A stretch of 64,000 bases of DNA from contig CAWFNY010000001.1 of NCBI GenBank assembly GCA_963817435.1, positions 1,240,001-1,304,000 of the forward strand, read 5' to 3'. The stretch comes from JADJOM01 sp963817435 (GTDB lineage Bacteria; Gemmatimonadota; Gemmatimonadetes; Gemmatimonadales; GWC2-71-9). Positions 43,022 through 51,802 of this stretch are shown here, piece by piece. Numbering within the stretch: the first letter of the stretch is position 1; the number at the start of each line of letters is the position of its first letter. The translations under genes and the position numbers were made by a program. Under the pieces are notes generated by a model. It saw only the letters and a program-made list of their open reading frames with translations. It was not told the origin of the DNA and ran no database searches.

Positions 43022-43776
43022 TCCGGCTGACCAAGCTGACGAAGCGTTACGGCAAGTTCACCGCGGTGGACGGCATCGACCTCGAGATCCGTCGTGGCGA
43101 GCTGTTCGGATTCCTGGGCCCCAATGGCGCCGGCAAGACCACCACCATGCGGATGATCGCCGGCATTCTCCAGCCGACGTCGGGCACCATCGAGATCGCG
43201 GGCGATAATCTGGCGCTCGACCCGATCAAGGCGAAGCACCGCCTGGGCTTCATTCCGGACCGGCCGTTCGTCTACGACAAGCTCACCGGCGCGGAATTCC
43301 TGCGGTTCGTGGCCGCGCTGTACGGCCAGGACGGCGATCCGGTCGAGCGGCGGATGGAAGAACTGCTCGATCTCTTCGAACTCATGCCGTGGAAGGACGA
43401 ACTGGTCGAGAGCTACAGCCACGGCATGCGCCAGAAGCTGATCATCTCCAGCGCCCTCCTGCACCGCCCGGAAGTCATCGTGGTCGACGAACCGATGGTC
43501 GGCCTCGACCCCAAGGGGCAGAAGTTCCTGAAGGATCTGTTCCGCGCCTTCGTGGAGCGGGGCGGGACGGTGCTCATGAGCACCCACACCCTCGATACCG
43601 TCGAGGAGATGTGCGACCGGATCGGCATCATCGCGGGCGGGAAGATCCTCGCCTGCGGCTCGATGGCGGAAGTGCGGCACCAGACCCAGGGCGGCGACGT
43701 GAAACTCGAAGAGCTCTTCCTGAAGCTCACCGGCGGCATCATCGAGCGCGAGATGGATGCGATCCTCGAGCGCTGA
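43018..43776 (+). CDS. ABC exporter ATPase
   Basis: 252 residues. Walker A G-P-N-G-A-G-K-T-T-T, signature Y-S-H-G-M-R-Q-K in place of L-S-G-G, Walker B V-I-V-V-D-E-P-M-V-G-L. The altered signature still keeps the G and is common in ABC-2-type ATPases. Starts at ATG 43018 overlapping the previous stop. Partner is the permease that follows. Confidence 0.9.
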   Translation: MIRLTKLTKRYGKFTAVDGIDLEIRRGELFGFLGPNGAGKTTTMRMIAGILQPTSGTIEIAGDNLALDPIKAKHRLGFIPDRPFVYDKLTGAEFLRFVAALYGQDGDPVERRMEELLDLFELMPWKDELVESYSHGMRQKLIISSALLHRPEVIVVDEPMVGLDPKGQKFLKDLFRAFVERGGTVLMSTHTLDTVEEMCDRIGIIAGGKILACGSMAEVRHQTQGGDVKLEELFLKLTGGIIEREMDAILER

Positions 43777-43777
43777 G

Positions 43778-45481
43778 ATGACCGTCTCCGCCTTCCCCCA
43801 GCCCAGCCTCCAGACCATCCTGGTCCCGAAGTGGCGGAGCGCGCTCAACCGTCTGCAGCAGGAGCGCTCCGGTGGCAACGGCAAATTCTATCTGCTGGCG
43901 CTGGTGGCGCTGGGATTCTGGGCCGCGGTCTTCGGACTCTCCTACAAGATCCTGCGCTACATCCAGTCGACGACCGAAGTCGGCGTTCCGCTGGCGGGGA
44001 AATTCCTCGGCATCATCCTGCTGGCCTTCGCGTCGCTGCTGCTGCTCTCCAACCTGATCACCGCCCTGTCGAGCTTCTTTCTGGCCAAGGACCTCGACCT
44101 GCTGGTCTCCTCGCCGACCGACTGGCTCCGGCTGTACTTCGCCAAGCTGGGTGAGACCCTGCTGCATTCGTCATGGATGGTCGTGCTCATGGCGGTGCCC
44201 ATCTTCACCGCTTACGGCATGGTCTTCAACGGAGGGCTGCTCTTTCCGCTGGTGGTGATCACGGCGCTCCTGCCCTATTTCGTCCTGCCCTGTGTCCTCG
44301 GCTCGGCCATCACGCTGGTCCTGGTCAACGTCTTTCCGGCGCGCCGAACCCGCGACCTGCTGAGCCTCATCGCCATCGGCGCCTTCGGCGGGCTGGTGCT
44401 GCTGTTCCGGCTGATCCGGCCCGAGCAGCTCGCGCGTCCGGAAGGCGTGCGCAACCTCCTCGACTATCTCTCCGCGCTCCGTACCCCGACCAGTCCGTTC
44501 CTCCCCAGCGAATGGGCGACCGGGATGGTGATGAACTGGCTCCAGCACGTGGCCGACCCGCTGCCGATCGTGCTGCTCTGGACCACGGCGGCCGCCTTTG
44601 TCGTCCTCGGCGCGATGCTCCATGGCCGGCTGTACCATGCCGGGTTCTCCAAGGCGCAGGAGGGGGCCGAGCGGTTCGTCCGCGGACGCGCCTGGTCGGG
44701 AATTCTCGGACGGATCTTCCGCCACATGCCCCCGTCCCGGAGGGAGTTCATCCTCAAGGACCTCAGGGTCTTCTTCCGCGACACCACGCAATGGAGCCAG
44801 CTCATCCTGCTGGCGGTCCTGCTGGTGGTGTACGTCTTCAACATCAAGACCCTGCCGCTCTTCTCGGGCGAGACCGTGCCGGTGTTCCTGGTCACGCTGG
44901 TCGTCTTCCTGAACCTCGGACTCGCCGGCTTCGTGCTCGCCGCGGTCGCAGCCCGGTTCGTCTTCCCGGCCGTCTCCCTGGAAGGGAAGCAGATGTGGCT
45001 GCTCCGCTCGAGCCCGCTCGACCTCAAGGCCCTGCTCTGGAGCAAGTACTGGACGGGGACGATTCCGCTGCTGGTGCTCGCGGTGGCCATCACCTTCAGC
45101 ACCAACGTGCTGCTGCAGGCCTCGCCCTTCATGATGGCGATCAGCCTGGGGACGATCGTCCTGCTGACTTTCGCGATCAGCTCAATGGCGCTCGGTTTCG
45201 GCGCGCTCTACCCGCGGTTCGACACCGAGAATGCGGCGCAGATCCCGACGAGCTTCGGCGGCATGGTCTTCATGATGTCGGCGATCGTGCTGCTGGGGAT
45301 CGTGCTGGTGCTGGAGGCCGCACCGGTCCTCGGGTATTTGCGAGCCCAGCTCAACGGCCAGGAGCCGACGCCCGGACCATGGATGGTCGGCTCACTCCTG
45401 GGCGTGGTCGTCATCTGCCTGACAATGACGGTCGTCCCGATCCGGCTGGGACTGAGGAAGGTGGAGGCGATGGAATTCTGA
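43778..45481 (+). CDS. Large ABC-2-like permease
   Basis: 567 residues and roughly 12-14 helices, about twice the usual ABC-2 permease length, so it may contain two permease halves in one chain. L-R-Y-I-Q-S-T-T-E-V-G, K-D-L-D-L-L-V-S-S-P and R-R-E-F-I-L-K-D-L-R-V-F-F-R-D are loop motifs of this exporter type. ATG 43778 lies two bases after the ATPase stop. Substrate unknown. Confidence 0.88.
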   Translation: MTVSAFPQPSLQTILVPKWRSALNRLQQERSGGNGKFYLLALVALGFWAAVFGLSYKILRYIQSTTEVGVPLAGKFLGIILLAFASLLLLSNLITALSSFFLAKDLDLLVSSPTDWLRLYFAKLGETLLHSSWMVVLMAVPIFTAYGMVFNGGLLFPLVVITALLPYFVLPCVLGSAITLVLVNVFPARRTRDLLSLIAIGAFGGLVLLFRLIRPEQLARPEGVRNLLDYLSALRTPTSPFLPSEWATGMVMNWLQHVADPLPIVLLWTTAAAFVVLGAMLHGRLYHAGFSKAQEGAERFVRGRAWSGILGRIFRHMPPSRREFILKDLRVFFRDTTQWSQLILLAVLLVVYVFNIKTLPLFSGETVPVFLVTLVVFLNLGLAGFVLAAVAARFVFPAVSLEGKQMWLLRSSPLDLKALLWSKYWTGTIPLLVLAVAITFSTNVLLQASPFMMAISLGTIVLLTFAISSMALGFGALYPRFDTENAAQIPTSFGGMVFMMSAIVLLGIVLVLEAAPVLGYLRAQLNGQEPTPGPWMVGSLLGVVVICLTMTVVPIRLGLRKVEAMEF

Positions 45482-45494
45482 AGGACGCCGGCGG

Positions 45495-46454
45495 CTACCC
45501 TCCCTCCGCCAGGATGTCGGCATACGCCTCCCGATCCACGTTGCCTCCGCTGAGCACCACCCCGACCTTCCGCCCGCGCAGCGACTCGGCCTCCTGCGTC
45601 AGCGCCGCGAATCCCGCCGCGGCCGCGCCTTCCGCGACCTGATGCATGTCGCTGAAGCAGGCACGCATCGCCTCGCGAACGCCCTCCTCGGACACCATCA
45701 CGATCCGCTCGGCACCCCGGCGGATCACCGCCAGCGCCGCGGCATCGGGCGAACGGGTCGCGATGCCGTCGGCGATCGTGTCCGCGCGTGCGGTCGTCAC
45801 GACTTCTCCCTTCGCGAAGGAGAGGGCGTACGCCGGGGCTCCCTGGGAGACCACTCCCACCACGCGCGTCCCCGCACCGAGGGCGTCCCGTGCGGCGATC
45901 ACGCCACAGATCCCCGATCCCATCCCGATCGGCACATAGACCGTATCGAGGTCCGGCACCGCCCGCAGCCACTCGAGCCCGTAGGTCGCGACCCCGCGGA
46001 CCAGGTGCGGATGCCAGGACGGGATCAGGTGCAGCCCCTCGGACGCAGCGCGGGCACCCGCGTACTCCCGCGCCGCCTGGAAATCGTGGCCTGCCTCCAC
46101 CAGATCCGCGCCGAGGGCTCTGATCGCGGCGTTCTTCTCCCGGCTGTTGCCGTGAGGGACCACGATGACCGCCCGGATCCCCAGCCGCGCCGCCGCGAAC
46201 GCGATGCTCTGGCCGTGGTTCCCGCGCGTCGCGGTGATGACGCCCGCGAGCGATGGCTGCAGCCGCCGGAGTTCGTCGAGGTACACGAGTCCGCCACGCA
46301 CCTTGAAGGCACCTGTCGGCAGATGATTCTCGTGCTTGACCCAGACCTCGGCGCCATGGCGCGCCCTGAGCAGCGGCCACGCGATCGTGGGTGTGGGCGC
46401 CAGCATGGGCGAGAGGAAGCGCGCGGTTGCGTCGAGGTCTGCGAGCGAGATCAT
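45495..46454 (-). CDS. Threonine dehydratase / serine racemase-like PLP enzyme
   Basis: 319 residues, fold type II PLP family. The PLP lysine lies in H-E-N-H-L-P-T-G-A-F-K-V-R-G, phosphate-binding G-S-G-I-C-G and the end motif S-G-G-N-V-D are present. It has no C-terminal ACT regulatory domain, so it is the short, catabolic-like form acting on threonine or serine. Convergent with the ABC permease (13 bases apart). ATG 46454 is chosen at the usual M-I-S-L-A-D-L-D start. Confidence 0.88.
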   Translation of the reverse strand: MISLADLDATARFLSPMLAPTPTIAWPLLRARHGAEVWVKHENHLPTGAFKVRGGLVYLDELRRLQPSLAGVITATRGNHGQSIAFAAARLGIRAVIVVPHGNSREKNAAIRALGADLVEAGHDFQAAREYAGARAASEGLHLIPSWHPHLVRGVATYGLEWLRAVPDLDTVYVPIGMGSGICGVIAARDALGAGTRVVGVVSQGAPAYALSFAKGEVVTTARADTIADGIATRSPDAAALAVIRRGAERIVMVSEEGVREAMRACFSDMHQVAEGAAAAGFAALTQEAESLRGRKVGVVLSGGNVDREAYADILAEGG

Positions 46455-46633
46455 CGGTGGCCGGAAGGGTTGCCTCCAAGGTAGATCCAGCCGACTACGT
46501 CTCCAACCGCGTGTTGTTCCTCGCCCCAACCCGCGTTTCCGCGTACCTCTACTCCGCATATCCGCTTCCTACCTTGGCGCCGCGATCAGTCCCGCGCCGC
46601 TCCGCGGCGCATTCCCAAGCCAAGGAGGAACAG

Positions 46634-47899
46634 ATGTATCGGAATCCTGCGCCGCTCGTCCTCGCCGCGACGCTGGCGCTCGCGGCGTGCGGCCCCGACG
46701 GCCCGGCGCCCGCACCGACCGGACCCGGCGCCGCATCGGTCCGCGGCCCCATCACGGTCTCGGCGGAGACCCGGCAGCTCGAGGGCATCACCCGCCGCCT
46801 CGCGATGGCCCTGAACGACCCGGCGTTCCGGGCACGGCTCTACGGCCGACTCGCCGCCTCGCCCTACCCCGAGGGCAAGATCCAGCTGCAGCGCACGCTG
46901 GACGGCGGCGGTCGAGGCGAATTTCATGCACTTGCGAAACTGAACGGGGAGTCCGAGACCGTCACCGACTCCGTGCTCCGGGTCACCCGTGCCCTCGAGG
47001 TGTATCTCCCCTCCCCCGAGCATCGGCGCCAGTGGCGGGGAGATGCCCGGCTTCTGGTGGCGACGCAGGCGCGGGACGGCGAACTGCCGGTCGCGTTCGA
47101 CCTGAAGGGCGGCCGGCATCTCCTCGATCCGACCCGTCCCCCGCAGACCCCGGTGCTCGCCGTGGTCCCGGTCGAGACCGACTTCGACCATCCCCCGGTG
47201 CGCGCGTCAGTCACCTGCCTGCCCGGCGACCAGTGTGGCGGCGGTGGCGGTGGCAGCGGCGGCGGTGGCGGCGGCAGCGGCAGCGGCAGCGGCGGTGGCA
47301 GCACCGGCAACATTCTGGCCCCGGGCCTGTACATGACGAAAGCCCATTTCGTCGACGATTTTGAGGGTTGGTTGAAAGGGAGTCCCGAATTTGAAATTCA
47401 TGTCATGGGCCAGCGGGGAAGCACCGACTCCCTCATGAAGTATCAATGCGCCGGCGAGCACCAGGGCCCGTCCTACTACTGGGACGGTGACACCGACTGG
47501 ACCGGCAACGTGCTGCTGTTCAGCTCCGCCGAGATCGCCAGCTACAAGGCGGCGCATCCCGGCGAGGTCTTCCGGATCGTCGCGATGGAGGACGACGACA
47601 CCTCGTGCCAGATGAAGATCGACTCAAACCGCTGGGCGACGTTCGTCGGCACCATCGGGCCGCTCTACCACGACATCACCGGCGCGGTGGACACGGGGAG
47701 CGCCAAGAAATACATCGCCGCGGCGCAGGGACTGCGGAAGTTTCTTGCAACCCTCGCGAGCTGGATCAAGAGTAACGACGACCTCATCGGCAACGCGATG
47801 GAGGACAAGGTCGTGTCGGAGTATCACACGGGCTACAACTGGATTCTGCGCGCGGACAATAACGTGACCAACGGCTGGATCAACCTGCAGATGAAGTGA
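46634..47899 (+). CDS. Hypothetical lipoprotein with Gly-rich linker
   Basis: 421 residues. Lipoprotein signal L-A-L-A-A-C near residue 20. An N-terminal domain (about 40-190), then a Gly/Ser repeat linker (about 200-222), then a C-terminal domain with W-L-K-G-S-P-E-F-E-I-H-V-M-G-Q-R-G and an Asp-rich D-D-D-T-S. No enzyme motif is recognised. ATG 46634 follows CAAGGAGGAACAG. A hairpin follows the stop. Confidence 0.75.
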   Translation: MYRNPAPLVLAATLALAACGPDGPAPAPTGPGAASVRGPITVSAETRQLEGITRRLAMALNDPAFRARLYGRLAASPYPEGKIQLQRTLDGGGRGEFHALAKLNGESETVTDSVLRVTRALEVYLPSPEHRRQWRGDARLLVATQARDGELPVAFDLKGGRHLLDPTRPPQTPVLAVVPVETDFDHPPVRASVTCLPGDQCGGGGGGSGGGGGGSGSGSGGGSTGNILAPGLYMTKAHFVDDFEGWLKGSPEFEIHVMGQRGSTDSLMKYQCAGEHQGPSYYWDGDTDWTGNVLLFSSAEIASYKAAHPGEVFRIVAMEDDDTSCQMKIDSNRWATFVGTIGPLYHDITGAVDTGSAKKYIAAAQGLRKFLATLASWIKSNDDLIGNAMEDKVVSEYHTGYNWILRADNNVTNGWINLQMK

Positions 47900-47905
47900 A
47901 CGACC

Positions 47906-47931
47906 GCCGGCGGGGCGCCCGCCCCGCCGGC
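47906..47931 (+). terminator. Strong hairpin after the lipoprotein gene
   Basis: GCCGGCGGGGC (47906-47916) and GCCCCGCCGGC (47921-47931) form a perfect 11-bp stem with a four-base loop, followed by TTCCCC. The T-run is weak, so it may be a partial terminator between this gene and 47954. Confidence 0.6.
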
Positions 47932-47953
47932 TTCCCCACACCCCGGAGTCTCC

Positions 47954-48556
47954 ATGCGGCACCGATTCCTGCTGCTCCCGCTGGTCCTGATGCTTCCCAC
48001 GACGGTTGCCGCCCAGGGACGGTGGGCGCTCGTGCTCAATGTCGCACGCGAGAGCTTTCGGGGCGCATCGAACGACACCACATCCCTCCCGGGCACCACC
48101 GTCGAGGTCTACCCCTCGTCGCGGATCGCGACCGAAATCGGGGTGAGCCGGAGCCTCGGGGCCTGGGATCTCGCGCTCACGGGCGGCTACGCCTCCGGGG
48201 ACCTGCGGGCTAGCACCGACCGGCTCGTTCTCGACGACCGGACCACGCCGGTAAGGCGCTATCGCGGTGCCTTGCTGCTGGGGCGGAGAGTCCTGGCAAT
48301 GCGGGAGGCGAGCCTGCGGCTCGTGGCGGGACCGGTGGTCGACCACTGGACCACCAGCGGACTCGGCGACCGGACAACATTGGGTGGGCGGGTGGGTGTG
48401 GCGCTGCGGATCCCGCTGGGTCCGGTGGAATTCGAGAATCGCGCCCTGTTCGGACTCGGTCCGAGTCCGTTCAATCGGCGTGACCTCCCGCCGGAGGCGA
48501 GACTCGAGAGCCTCCGGTCGTGGAGCGTCGGCGCGGCGCTTCGGCTGCTGTTCTAG
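47954..48556 (+). CDS. Secreted outer-membrane beta-barrel-like protein
   Basis: 200 residues. Sec signal (1-21, T-T-V-A-A-Q), then alternating hydrophobic strands (W-A-L-V-L-N-V, T-E-I-G-V-S-R-S-L, W-D-L-A-L-T-G-G-Y, V-G-V-A-L-R-I-P-L) ending W-S-V-G-A-A-L-R-L-L-F with a terminal Phe, the usual barrel insertion signal. Small outer-membrane protein of unknown role. Ends three bases before the end of the convergent zinc-ribbon gene. Confidence 0.7.
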   Translation: MRHRFLLLPLVLMLPTTVAAQGRWALVLNVARESFRGASNDTTSLPGTTVEVYPSSRIATEIGVSRSLGAWDLALTGGYASGDLRASTDRLVLDDRTTPVRRYRGALLLGRRVLAMREASLRLVAGPVVDHWTTSGLGDRTTLGGRVGVALRIPLGPVEFENRALFGLGPSPFNRRDLPPEARLESLRSWSVGAALRLLF

Positions 48557-48559
48557 CGC

Positions 48560-49120
48560 TCAGCGGGGGACGGCGGCACCGCAGCCTTCGCAGAAGCGGC
48601 TGCCCGGGATCAGCGGCGCGCCGCAACTCGAGCAGCCACCGACCGTCAGGGACCGCCCGCAGGAGGAACAGAAGAGGGCATCGCTCTCGGGCCGCGGGCC
48701 GCAGGTCCGGCACCGGATGCTGGTTCCCTGCATCGTGCGGACCCGGTCGGCGATCATCGCCTCGACGGCATCACCCGGCTCTGCTGCCGGATGGCCGGCC
48801 GAGGAGGCGCCTGCATCCGCGACGCCACCCAGCCGAGGCGCGGCGCCGCCGTCGCCGGACTCGAGCCGGAGAATGGCGAGCGCCTCCGCCGTGTACTTCG
48901 ACTTGAGCGAGGCGTAGTCGTCGTCGGACAGCTTGCCCGTCTCCCGGTCGAACTCGATCTCCCGCAGCGCGGTGAGGGCCATGCCCTTGGGCGTTTCCTC
49001 GATGTCCTCCGGCTCGTCCGCGCCGGGGACCGATCCCTGTCCCGGATGTGTCAGGGGTCCGATGATGAGGGCCAGCACGGCCAGCGCGACGAGCGCCGCG
49101 GCAATCGCTTCGTAGAGCAT
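48560..49120 (-). CDS. CcmI-like segment fused to zinc ribbons
   Basis: 186 residues. One helix (about 5-25), then K-G-M-A-L-T-A-L-R-E-I-E-F-D-R-E-T-G-K-L-S-D-D-D-Y, the classic start of CcmI/CycH proteins that chaperone apocytochrome. Instead of the usual TPR domain it ends in two zinc ribbons (C-R-T-C-G with C-S-S-C-G, and C-S-S-C-G with C-E-G-C-G). Start ATG 49120 overlaps the ccmH stop (TGATG), fitting a role in cytochrome c maturation. Confidence 0.75.
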   Translation of the reverse strand: MLYEAIAAALVALAVLALIIGPLTHPGQGSVPGADEPEDIEETPKGMALTALREIEFDRETGKLSDDDYASLKSKYTAEALAILRLESGDGGAAPRLGGVADAGASSAGHPAAEPGDAVEAMIADRVRTMQGTSIRCRTCGPRPESDALFCSSCGRSLTVGGCSSCGAPLIPGSRFCEGCGAAVPR

Positions 49121-49746
49121 CACTGATCCATTTCCCGGAGTTCACGCTGCAGCCGCTCGAGTTCCTCGGCGGAGGCGGGAGGTGCGGACGTGATCGCGGC
49201 GACCGCGCCCGCTGGCATGGGTGGCGCGCCCGGCGCGGCGACTGGCCGGCTGAGACGGGCCCGGCGCTGCAGCACGGCCAGCATCACGCCGCCCACCAGG
49301 AGGATCAGCAGCCCCGGCACCACGTACCCGGCGACGTTGAAGCCCTCCGGCTTGGGCGCCATGAGCACCTTCTCGCCGTACTTGGCGACGAAGGCCGCGA
49401 TGATCTCGTCCGCGTTCTTCCCCTCGTCCTGGAGCGCCAGCACTTCCTTGTGCAGGGCCGGCGAGTAGGTGCAGGTGAAGTCCGTGGTCCGGCAGGTGTA
49501 GACATCGAGGGTGCAGCCACAGGTGCACTGGATCCGCTTCTCGATCGAGGTCACGAAGGGATCGTTGTCGCGGTGCGTCGCCCGCTCCTGGGAGCGGCCG
49601 GCCGACTCCGGATCACGGAGCAACCCGGCCTCATCCTGGGGCGGAAGTGCCGGCTGCTGGGCCTGGGCGCGAAGGCGCCCGGCCAGAGTGCCGCCCAGCA
49701 CGGCGACGGCGGCACCGGAGAGGAAGGAGCGCCGGTTCTGGTTCAC
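49120..49746 (-). CDS. ccmH: Cytochrome c maturation protein CcmH, Tat-like signal
   Basis: 208 residues. N-terminus N-R-R-S-F-L-S-G-A-A-V-A-V-L looks like a twin-arginine signal. The CcmH domain has I-Q-C-T-C-G-C-T-L-D instead of the L-R-C-x-x-C motif, a variant seen in some non-proteobacterial CcmH, followed by E-I-I-A-A-F-V-A-K-Y-G-E-K-V-L-M-A-P. One helix (about 135-155) anchors it. It keeps apocytochrome cysteines reduced for haem ligation. GTG 49746 overlaps ccmF by four bases. Confidence 0.88.
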   Translation of the reverse strand: MNQNRRSFLSGAAVAVLGGTLAGRLRAQAQQPALPPQDEAGLLRDPESAGRSQERATHRDNDPFVTSIEKRIQCTCGCTLDVYTCRTTDFTCTYSPALHKEVLALQDEGKNADEIIAAFVAKYGEKVLMAPKPEGFNVAGYVVPGLLILLVGGVMLAVLQRRARLSRPVAAPGAPPMPAGAVAAITSAPPASAEELERLQRELREMDQ

Positions 49747-51791
49747 TGCGCCGACCCCGCGCCCGCGAGTTGCACCTCGTAGCCGGCCTCGGAGCGCTTG
49801 AGCGAGCCCGTACTGGTCGTGCCCCCCGGCCACATCGTGATCAGCCCGCCGATCACCAGCACGATGCCGCCGATCCAGACCCAGATCACCAGCGGATTAA
49901 TGGTGAACCGGTAGACCGCCTCCTCCGTCCCCGCAACCGACCCCGCGTACACGATGTACAGGTCCTCCTGCAGGGTGCTCCGGATCCCGACCTCCGTGGA
50001 CGGCTCGAACGACTTCTGCCGCACCCCTGGCGCCGGCTCCGAGAAGTGCTGCCGCTTCTCCGAGTTGATCACCCCGATCGATTTGCCGTCCTTGGTGACC
50101 TGCACCGACGCCTGCGTCACCACCCGGTTCATCTGCTCGAACTGGGACACGCCGACATGGGTGAAGACATACGTATGGCCGAACGGACTCCTGAGGGTGG
50201 CGGAATCGCCGGGCTTCAGGGTCGCCTCCATCTCGGTCTTGAACGCATACCCGGTGAAGGCGACGAAGTAGATCAGCATGCCGGCATGCACCAGATAGCC
50301 GCCGTAGCGCCGCCGGTTGCGCGCGACCAGCTGCGCAAACGCCATCGGATAGGATTCCGAGTACATCCGGTGGCGCGCCAGCGTCCCGCGGGTGAACTCC
50401 TGCAACAGCGTGCCGGCGGTGAAGCCGGCGAGACCCAGCGCCACGACGGCATAGAAGTTCTCCATCCGGCCGAGCAGACACAGGGCCACCGTGACGACGC
50501 CCGCCACGACGGGCCAGGTGAACTGGCGCTTCAGGTTGGCCGTCGAGGCCTTGCGCCAGGCGATGAGCGGGCCGATCCCGGTCAGCGCCAGCAGCATCAG
50601 CCCGAGCGGGACGTTCACCTTGTTGAAGAACGGAGGGCCGACCGTGATCTTGGTGCCCCGCACCGCCTCGGAGAGGATCGGGAAGAGCGTGCCCCAGAGC
50701 ACCGAAAAGGCGATGCCCACGAACAGCAGGTTGTTGAAGAGGAATGCCGCCTCGCGGCTCACCACGCTCTCCAGCTGCACCTCGGCCTCGAGCCGCTCCC
50801 ACCGGGTATAGAGCAGCGTGAAGGCCAGGACGCCGCTGCTCAGCAGGAAGGCGAGGAAGAAGTAGCCGACATTCGACTGGGTGAAGCTGTGCACGCTGGC
50901 GATCACGCCGCTGCGGGTGATGAAGGTGCCGAAGATGCTCAGCAGGAACGACCCGATGATCAGGGTCATGTTCCACCGCTTGAGCATGCCGCGCTTCTCC
51001 TCGATCATCACCGAGTGCAGGAACGCCGACATCGTCAGCCACGGCAGCAGGCTCGCGTTCTCCACCGGATCCCAGGCCCAGTAGCCGCCCCAGCCCAGTT
51101 CGACGTACGCCCACCACATGCCCAGCGTGATGCCGATCGAGAGGAACAGCCAGCTCATCAGCGTCCACTTCCGGATCGCGTGGAGCCAGCCGGTGTCGAG
51201 GCGGCGGGAGAGCAGCGCGGCGATCGCGAACGCGAAGGGAATGGTGATACTGATGTAGCCGAGGTAGAGCATCGGCGGGTGGATCACCATGCCGATGTTC
51301 TGCAGCTGCGGGTTCAGCCCGTTGCCGTCGGGCGGCGTGAACGGCAGCCGCGCGAAGGGATTCGCCGCGAACAGCATCACGGTGACGAAGAACACCACCA
51401 CCGCACTGGTCACCGCCGCGACGTAGGGCATCAGCGCACGGTAGCGCGCGGCCGTGAGCCACTGCGCCAGCGCCGCGAACATGCTCAGGACGATCGCCCA
51501 GAAGAGCAGCGAACCCTTCTGCCCCGCCCAGAACGCCGAGAAGATGAAGTAGCCGGGCAGGTTCCGGGAGGTGTAGCTCGCGACGTACTCGATGTTGAAA
51601 TCGTGGGTGATCAGGCCCTGCCAGAGGCAGATCGCCGCCACCACGAGCACACCGAACAGCGCATACACCGAGCGGGTGACGCTGAGCGCGAGTTCCGGAC
51701 GGCCGTGCCACCGCCCGGAGAAGCCGATGATCGCCGCCCAGCTTCCAATGAAGAATGCAGCCCAGAGCGCGAACTGGCCTAGCAGTGTCAT
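49743..51791 (-). CDS. ccmF: Cytochrome c haem lyase CcmF
   Basis: 682 residues and about 15 helices. WWD haem-handling motif W-G-G-Y-W-A-W-D-P-V-E-N and conserved His such as in I-H-P-P-M-L-Y-L-G-Y are present. CcmF with CcmH (and CcmI) transfers haem from CcmE to apocytochrome c. CcmA-E are not in the window. This agrees with the many c-type cytochromes nearby. Confidence 0.95.
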   Translation of the reverse strand: MTLLGQFALWAAFFIGSWAAIIGFSGRWHGRPELALSVTRSVYALFGVLVVAAICLWQGLITHDFNIEYVASYTSRNLPGYFIFSAFWAGQKGSLLFWAIVLSMFAALAQWLTAARYRALMPYVAAVTSAVVVFFVTVMLFAANPFARLPFTPPDGNGLNPQLQNIGMVIHPPMLYLGYISITIPFAFAIAALLSRRLDTGWLHAIRKWTLMSWLFLSIGITLGMWWAYVELGWGGYWAWDPVENASLLPWLTMSAFLHSVMIEEKRGMLKRWNMTLIIGSFLLSIFGTFITRSGVIASVHSFTQSNVGYFFLAFLLSSGVLAFTLLYTRWERLEAEVQLESVVSREAAFLFNNLLFVGIAFSVLWGTLFPILSEAVRGTKITVGPPFFNKVNVPLGLMLLALTGIGPLIAWRKASTANLKRQFTWPVVAGVVTVALCLLGRMENFYAVVALGLAGFTAGTLLQEFTRGTLARHRMYSESYPMAFAQLVARNRRRYGGYLVHAGMLIYFVAFTGYAFKTEMEATLKPGDSATLRSPFGHTYVFTHVGVSQFEQMNRVVTQASVQVTKDGKSIGVINSEKRQHFSEPAPGVRQKSFEPSTEVGIRSTLQEDLYIVYAGSVAGTEEAVYRFTINPLVIWVWIGGIVLVIGGLITMWPGGTTSTGSLKRSEAGYEVQLAGAGSAQ

Positions 51792-51802
51792 GGAGTCAGT
51801 CC

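Noticed and set aside
47233..47305. GGC-rich simple repeat inside the lipoprotein gene
   Set aside because: It encodes a Gly/Ser linker in frame and needs no other explanation.
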